From Polydactylus sextarius (Eukaryota > Chordata > Actinopteri > Polynemidae), in NCBI GenBank assembly GCA_016801845.1, contig CM028906.1, forward strand, positions 7,378,501-7,442,500: DNA of 64,000 nucleotides, written 5' to 3'. The translations under genes and the position numbers were made by a program. This document shows positions 13,901 through 23,000 of the stretch, one piece after another (the first letter of the stretch is position 1; every line of letters starts with the position of its first letter). The notes below the pieces were generated by a model. The model did not search any database. It had not been told where the DNA came from and worked only from the letters and a program-made list of their open reading frames with translations.

Positions 13901-16900
13901 GAGTCTGGTCTCATGACATCAATTTCAGCAACAAACATAAGAAAGTTTTGATCCATTTTAACAACCGGTGACACCAATTCTTCAGGTGGCTGCCATTAAA
14001 ACCGCAGAAGAAGAAAATGATGTAATTAAATGTCCTACTTGAGTTGTTTGAGTATTCTAAGATTATTTTGAATTTTCAGAATTACCAGAGTTTGACAATA
14101 TATATAAATCATCATCATTAAATGTTATAAATGGTCTACATATGTATCAAATGCATGTAATATTATTAGGTGCACATACTAAGTTTTGAGTGTATTTTGT
14201 TACTTTTGTGTGAACACACTACACACTTGAACCCTGCGTGGAATTAGCGTGCAGTATGAATTTAGGACACAGCGTGAGTTCAGGAAAATGCTCACAGGGC
14301 TACATCCTCAAGCTGTTGTAAAGTCAGTCTCCTCTGCTTGCCCTGATTGTTGCGACCTGAAAAAGCGCCTACGAATTGATTAATGCTTTTATCTTAATTA
14401 AAACCTGGACATGGATATGAAATAAAACAATATGTAACACCAAAATACCATGGGCAACCTGGGTGATTTTTTTTAACTATATGTTTTTTTTCTCCTTTCA
14501 ACCATATAATTTCAGCACCAAAGCATATGGGTTTTTTTTTTTTCTGGGTGAAATCGACTGAGAAAATGTTGAGCTTGCAATATTGGCCTTCTCCAGTGCA
14601 GTGTAACCATTTCTAGTGCCAAACTGATCAGCAATCTTATTCTTCTGCAAGTATGAGAGACCGGTTCCTAATGAATCTATCAAAAAGTCATAAAACAGTA
14701 AAAAGGTGGTTGGAAAGAAAAGGGTGACAATAAAAAGATGGGCTTGTGGATTTGCTCGATCGGAAATTTACTGGGTTTGGTGGAGACTGTGTGAGACAGA
14801 CCACTCTGTCAAGTCAAGGTTAGTCTGAGCAGTGATCAATACTTCAATCTCAATAAAAAAGCTCAATTGCTGAGGACTGATGGAAAGGAGGAAGCACAAG
14901 GTGCAGAGAAGAAAGATAAAAAGGAGCAACACAAATGCCAACCTTGTCATAATGTTAGCGCCAGTGGCAGAAGCACATTTGTCTAGTCAGAGCGGATGGA
15001 GTTCCTCTATCGTGGCAGGTAATGTGCTGTACTATAGACCGATTAAGTCAATTGCTGTCATACCTTAGAGCCCCAGATCAATATCATATACGTTTGCAAC
15101 CTTCAAACTAGAATAAATATATAAAGACACAGGCGCAAACCAGCTTGATAAATGTCACAGCAAACACTGAGATAAATGGACAAATAAAGGACCAGAGGGA
15201 GGCTGCTGAAGAATGGAGAACCCTTCTGCTGAGGGATGTGTGCAGATTTTGTCATAAAAGCACAGAAAAAAGTCATATTTACCCGTCTAAAAGAGGACAC
15301 TGAATTATTTGTCCTTTACATATGCACTGTGTGTATGAAGAGGCAAACACTTACTTGTAAACTGTGCCTCCATTTCCATGGCCAAGTTGTTCCTGATAGT
15401 GGATATCTTGGGCATTTATCTGCACAGGAACAAACAAACATGTGTATATAATAATGTTTCTTAGATGTTATAACATGAGATGACATGGAGTGACCAGTGG
15501 ATGTGTAACTACAAAGAGAAAGAGAGAGAAAAAGAGAGCGAGTGAGAGTGGAGGGGGGGCTACATTGTCGCGAGAGGCTATAAACGAGACGAGCATTCAG
15601 GTCACTCCAAGTTCAGCAACATAAGGAGAGAAACCAGAGAGACGGAGGGCGGAGAGGAGGAGATCAATACAACATTTGCTGTCCACTTTATAAAAGGACA
15701 TTGTGCTTGCACGAGTGGGGCAGTGACTGATGTAGAGTTTAATGACGATTTGTTTGCTGTTGTCGTTCCACTTTACTTTGATAAAAAAGTGTCAGAAGCG
15801 GCTGATATAATACAGCCTGAGCAAATATGACTCATCTGAGCAAAAGTTTCCCTACCTCGCCCACTCCAAAACAACCATTTAAAATGTTCCTGTAGGTCAA
15901 GGAAATTCCTCTAAACACAGCTCCCCAATAACCTTGTTGTTATGATTTAAAGCACCTAAAATAACAATAACTTCTTGGCTCTGAAGACGGCAATCAGATC
16001 TGTAAAACTCCTGTAAGTGGACGTAGGTGATGCGGTGGCTATCTACTGATACTGTGTGGATCATTTTAAAAATTAAAACTTTTAAAAATAAGACAAACAT
16101 TGACTCTCACAATTCAACTTCCGTTGTTTCATGTAAATATAGAATATATTATAACTAAACTGGATAATTACTATATGATAATAATTTTATGATGCGCAAA
16201 GACACGTTTGACACATTCACTATTATTACTACGACATACTAACTTTATTATAAAATGTAAGATCTGTATTATCTACAATATTTTAAAAATCATTTTGATC
16301 CTGAAGAAGATGTACATTTAAATAATACCAATTTTGTGTAAATACTGAATATAGAAATATTTATTTTAGAAATAAAATTATTGTTTAGATTTGAATTCAA
16401 TATGGCAAGAATTTATAATGTCTAGTGAGTAACGTTATAACTGATTATCACCCCCACACTCAATTCACCTCAGCTGGTTTGATTACATGGTGAGAGAGGA
16501 GAGGTAAAGAAGATGAGAAGAGATGGATGAAGGGATGTAGAAGAACAGGTCTATTAGTTCACTGTGTTACAGCAGAAACCTGAGAGGCCGATGGTTTAAT
16601 TGTCTCCCTGACACGCTAGTCTGTGGGGGGGGGCTAGAGAAAGAGAGAGAGAGTGTGTGTGTTTTTTTTATATAAAGGAGAAAGAGACAAGACTGCACCA
16701 GGCATGATCTTTGCAAAACACAGACCCCCTGCTCCCAGTGCAGCACTCTGCACAACATACCCATTGTTGGCATCAGAAGAAATCAACAGAGAAGACAACC
16801 ACCGGAGAGAATGTGCTTTGGTGAGAGGAAACTAAGTGTGATAGCAGTGGTCAGATTCTACTTAAACCCAAACACAGGCTCACCTGCCCATTTGTCAGGA

Positions 16901-19900
16901 TCCTCTTCAGCTCAGCAGATGACTTCTTTAAGCTGCAGGACGGGACACGGTACTGACGTAAGTATCGCAGACATCTTTCTACTCATCTATCAACCAATCA
17001 ACTGAACTTTATTCCAGGACGTGTAACATGCTCCACATGCCCCAGAAAGCTCACCTGTTGTTGGCCATGGAGTCTGGGACAGCATGAGTGCAGTCATTGG
17101 CTGGGTTAGGTCTTGTATTAACCTGAAGGTGTGCAAACATATCCAGACAAATGTGAAAGGAAAGACACACACACACACACACACACACGTTCTCCTAACT
17201 ACACACATACACTCACACTTCGTGGTCAAGGCCAACAGACAGACAAGCAGACAGACAGACATATGGCCAGACCCCCTAATGAACAAGAACAAAACACGGG
17301 CTCTCAGTTCAGCTGGGAGGTTAATTGGCTTTCGTAGGAGAGAGAACGGAGGCAGGCGAAGAAGAAAGAAAGAGATGTCCACATAGAGGAGGGGAAAGGA
17401 TGACAGACAGCAGAGGGAAAAAGAGGAGAGAGAGGAGACCCACAAATGTATTTGCATGAAAGTACAGCAGTTGTCTCGATATTGGACAAAGCGAGACAGA
17501 CTAAACAAATTTGGGTAAAGGCGGGAGACAAATAAAGTTAAGACATGAAAAATGTCATGGCTCACTAGGGACACGGTTCTTCACATCTATTCATTTGCAT
17601 CTATGTTTACTCCAAAGACCTCTTGTACTCAACCCAGATATCGAACAATAAAGGAGAGACAAGACCCTGTGCAGACGATACTAAAAATAACTCATTTAAT
17701 TGAGGTCAAAAGGGCGCTGTGTTGGGTCTACTAAAGCAAAGGGATTCTCTCTTTAATTAGTGCCCAGGAAGACCTAATTTAAACAGTGCACAAGAATCTC
17801 CTTAGCCAATTACTTTTATATTAAAAACAGAAGAAAAGAGGGAAGAGATTACCAAAGGACGTAAGGTTTATGGAAAATATCATCTTCTCAAAACAGACCC
17901 TTGACCTTTAAAAAAAAAAAAAAAAAAACACTGACACAGTTCAGCGATTGTTACCAAAACTCCTCTGAGGATACATTAAATAAAACACTTTCAGTACTGG
18001 GGCTGGGGTAATTTTATTACTGAAATGGAGATAGATATAATATGGATCATCTGGAGAGATGGAGGAGGTGTCAAGTCATTTAACCCATGGTAATTAGCAC
18101 TCAGTTTCAATAGTAACATATGCCCAACATAAAACAGGAAGGTCTGTGGAAGGCCATTTGTAAAGGAGAGAGGGGGGCTTGTAATGACAATTTCATGGTT
18201 GAACAATGACATCTTCTTACTGCTCGACTTAAGTTTTGCTCTAACCAACACTGATGTTCTTCCTATCGTGTAGGAATGAGAGGATCATAATACTCTGGAG
18301 GGGGATCAAGGTTTCAGCATAGCACCTTTCCCTTAAAATGACTATTCCAGCATCAGACACATGAATACATGAGGATGGAAGAGGAGAGATGAGCCCTGCT
18401 ACATCCGCGGCCAGCCATCCCCATACATAAACATAGACGAGGGGAGCAAGAGAATGAGTGAAAGAAAAGGAGAGCCTTGACTTCAATTGACATTTCAATA
18501 AGTGGAACACAGCGTTACCAATCCATTTGCCTCAACTTCCCTCCCTCCCCTTCCCTCGTTCTCTGTGTAAGGCAGCTGAAACAATTATTGAGATACGTAC
18601 CTTCAGGCCATGTATGTTCCGGATCCCTGGAGTCTTGCCGGCTGAAACAGTAATTGACTAGATTGTAGAACACATCACTGGACCATTTACAAATGTGCTG
18701 AAAAGGAGTCACTTCTTTATAAAGAAAAAAAGATGAAATGAAATGAGGGTTACTCTGAAATTAGTTGTAGACGAGAGTGATTGAGATGTTGGGCTCTTGA
18801 GACAGCTGGTGGTAGGTAGGAAGGAAAAACAGAACCGTAGAGTTAGAGAAAAGTGAAAAAAAAGAGGGAGCGGAAGAGAGAGAGAGAGAGAAAGGAAAAT
18901 GAAACAGACAAGAGAGAGCCAGATATAGAGTAAAAAAGACAGAGACAATAAAATGTTTCATCACTTTGCCCTTGGGCCCTGTTAGTGATTATGTATGACT
19001 GGTGAGAAAGCTATATGAGGATAGAGGAAAAAAAAGGAAGAAAAGAAAAAGCACTGATAGTGAAAACTAGCTTAGGAAAAAACAGCACAAAGCCAGAGAT
19101 CTTAGTATGAACACAAGCTTGCAGTTTGAATGTCCTTGGAGCAAAAGAAATGTGGATTTATAAATGACAGTCAACACAATAACAAAATGAGCCACTGAAT
19201 TTTAATGCTGTCCAGAGGCTGCGTTGTTATTTCTCGCCACCAAATGCTCCCATTTTCTTATTGTTTGCACACAACACAAGAGATTTACCCAAATTTCAGG
19301 ATAATTATTTCCAACTAGGAAAGTGTGAATATTTTCATATATTTAAATTCTGCTTTTGATTAATTGTCAACATATTAATTGCAAAGATGTATTGAGCCTT
19401 TCAGCATTTTCAATCCATGATAAAGTGCAACACGTCACTCTGTACCTCTTGGAAAAATCTGGAGTGGGTCTGGCAGCAGTCCATTCATGCGTTGTTCATT
19501 CATTGTGTTGTAGTACTAAAGGGAAGAAAGAAAAGTCATATCGTATGTAGTAAACAGCTGAGAGCAATGGTGGTTTGAAGTGATTATTAAACGTACTGGA
19601 AGTCTGTTCCATAAATAAATAAAGACTTAAAATCTAAACAAGAGACAAGAGAATAAAAAAGCACCGTCCAAGTTAACAACGTAGAACAGATGAAAGAAAG
19701 CCTTGGTAATTTTGCAATCTGACTGCGCTCTACTCTCACACACAAAAATGTTTATTTAAATGACGTCAGGATTGTTCCCAAAAATGTGAGCATGCTGTGC
19801 TGAAATCTGTTGCCGATGAGGACCAATGCCCTGTGGGCTTGTTCTGAAAGAGTGTAGCATTAACCCTTTTCTCCTCCAGGTCAACAGCTCACCAAACACT

Positions 19901-20040
19901 CATATCCTACAGGACTAACACGTGCACATTTACACACACACACACACTCACACACACTGAAGCCTCCCAAACGCTTGCCAAGGCAATGCAATAATTGATG
20001 TTTCAGTTAACCAAACCATCTGTTAAAACTGTGAGACTAC

Positions 20041-20098
<58 letters not shown>

Positions 20099-23000
20099 TG
20101 AACGTCTGTGTGTTTTGTTTGTGTCCCCTCCTTTTTTGGGCAACAAAAATTAACTTTAAGACCTTTCCATAAACACAGTTAGACACTCGAGAAGATGTAT
20201 GTCTTTGTGTAGTCCAAACATACATGCGCTCATTGTGTTTCATTTATAATCCAGTATGAACTACCAAGTCATCATGGTGATATGTAAATTTGCTCTCTCA
20301 TGGTGGGGGGAGGGAGGGAGGGAGAACGATGGGCCCTGCTTGGATGGGAATGGATCAGAATGGCTACCCAAGTGGCACAGCTGTTATTAAAAGGCCTATT
20401 TATCACTGTCAGATCCCTCCTCGCTTCTAGCCCTGTGCTTTCGCCCTCCAGCGTTCTCACTAGGCCACATCTGAACAATGGGCCTGATACCAAAATACGT
20501 GTTGTGTGTGTTGGTGGTGTTGGGTTGGGGTGGGGGGTGGGGGGGTTGGGCTTCACGTACCTTTAATTTTCCGCTCAGCTAGCTTATTGATTAAGGCTGC
20601 AATTACCACCTAATCTGTAGTAGGTGTGTTATTAAAAGACATTCTCCATTGTTGGCCAATAACTAAACAGTGTCCGATCCCAAATACCATCGCTCAGCCT
20701 TAAGGGACAAGTGGGAGAGTGAGAGCGGAGAGCGGGCCTCATCATCATTAGCAGACTAAGGGGAAATGGGAGTACAAACGGTAGAATTAGAGCCGCTACC
20801 TCCAGGGGGAGCTGAGCGAGGAACGGATGAGGTCACATGTTTTTTTTAGCACCTGACACAGGCCAGTCTTTAACTTTGAACAGGGGCGTCTGTCTTTCAA
20901 GGTGTCGAACAATGATTAGAGATGCCTCGAAGACCAGCGAGTCTCGCAGGAACATGTAGCAATCAATGTTCTCCAGGAGGGGGGATACTTTTCACAATAA
21001 ATGCCCTCTGCAGACTGATGTTAATTAAGTGCTGAATTTGAGCATTAATTTTGTTCTGCAATAAGGAGCATGAATATGTCACTAGGCAATGTTAAAGCAG
21101 GGATCGTGAATAAGAAAAAAAAAATAGGTAATGACAGCATATTTAAAAGTCTGGTTATAACTAATATTTTAACTAATTATCACAAACATAAAAACACATG
21201 CACACGCGAAGCAACCGTGTGAGACTCTAATAAATTATCCCACCTTTCACCCTACATGCTGGTTTCCCTTAATTCCTATTAATTTCACATAATGGTTGTC
21301 TGCTCACCTGGAATTAATAACACTGAGGCAAAAATCCACTGGGGTCTCTACGGAGGCCAAATGGCAAACGCAGCAAACAACCACAACAAGAAAAAAAATC
21401 CTCTGAATACAAATGCAAATGACTGCTGAAGTGCATAACCCTTGCATAAGACATTTAAAGTACTCGGCTAGTGTAAATTATATTTCAGTGAGCCCCGTAT
21501 TTTCAAAGTGATCAGCAGCTTTTTGTACACTCGGATGTCCCGTGAGAAGTAGAAAACCATTACGGGGCTCCTGGATTTGTTTGCCAAAAATTCATTGTGG
21601 AAATGGCTTTTAAAATGTGTGGACGAAGCAGTGCAGCGTTGTGGATAGTAAATATTTATATTTGTGCTGGATTCGGTGAGGTCAGGGTCATAAATTAGTA
21701 CGCCGTTAAAACATGTCACATCATCTGAATAAAGAGCGAGGAAGTGGTGGAAGAATAAGTTGCTTTTATGCATTTAAAAAAAGAAAATCAGTATGTTTAT
21801 TGTGGTCTGACAGTCTTCTGTCACATACATGTACACGTATGTACTGATTAATTAGATTAAAATATATTTTTAAATATTTGACAAAATTAACCTGTTACAC
21901 AAAAGATATGCCAGGTATAGAGAAAATGTCAGTGGTATAGTATAGTCAATCATTTATCAAAAAAGTATCATGATGTTTTCTATTAGTGGTTTAACGTAAA
22001 CTATAAATTATTATACACATTTCCACAATAGCAGCATTTTTTATATACTAAACGAGGCTATTAAAGAAATACTGTGATTAGACTTAATCATACAATTAAT
22101 ATAACAATGTACAACACTGCAACACCCAGTTCAGGAAATTCCTACAACCTTAATGATACATCAGTTCTGACCTTTTCTGAAACTACTCCCAACATCAACA
22201 TCAAAATATTTCAGCAGGATTTGCGAAAAATAAAGCGGACCGAGGTCAACGCTGCTTCAATCCCCGTTTCACAACGCTCATCGACAAAACAGCTGTCTCT
22301 TTTTGCTTAATCACCCTGCTACCCTATGCTACTTAATGATTAAAAAGCAACCACAAGTGAACGCATGATAAAAACGGACAAAAAAACAACGAGTGCAAAT
22401 TGTGCCTATGGCTCTAGCAGGATCATTGTGAGCTGATGGGGGGTAAAAGACATCCACAGATGAAAGTAGATTTTGAACAATTCTGCAGCCCAGGGGGGCC
22501 GCTCTTTAATGAGGCAAAACTTTAAGTACTGAATAATAAATAATAAAAATTGACAGTTCATTTAGCTTTCAGTGTACCTCGTAGAGAAACCCATTACACG
22601 CCATTACTCTTACTGTCCGTGGCATGAACAGTAAGTATGGTGGAATATGAAAATACACTGTGCTAGCTGAAGAGTGTGAGTGTGAGTGTGTGTGTGTGTT
22701 GCTGAAAACTACCAATAAATGTTTTTTTTTTTTTTTTTTTACCTCAGGTTAAATACAACTGGATGATGTTTAATGGTTTTAAAAAACTTAATAGTTTGCT
22801 GAGTTGCAGATAAATACAATGTCAGTGTAGAGGCTGAAAGGGGGAAGTTAAAATGTATCGGTGTCATCAGATTTTGATTTTGAAAGGAGGTGAGAGGCTC
22901 TTTCACTGTACTGGACAATCCAACACTCCAATCTTCTGGTTACTTCATTTCATTTCTATAACCCAAAAGTGATCTGAAACAAAGCATGTTACAATCTGTG

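Larger units (their letters stand above)
7712..15354 (-). other. map2k5 intron 8 (7.6 kb)
   Basis: This is the largest intron in the window. It contains candidate regulatory blocks (8540-8880, 10800-11130), a possible retroelement tail (9130-9600), a SINE-like tail (12795-12870) and A/T runs. No exon between the glycine loop and the catalytic lysine is expected or seen. Confidence 0.75.

Noticed and set aside
16990..17574. 194-residue minus-strand frame
   Set aside because: It contains map2k5 exon 6 plus intron read-through and a CA tract; no independent protein.
21468..21773. 101-residue minus-strand frame in map2k5 intron 3
   Set aside because: No match to MEK5 or any family and no intron-exon signals.
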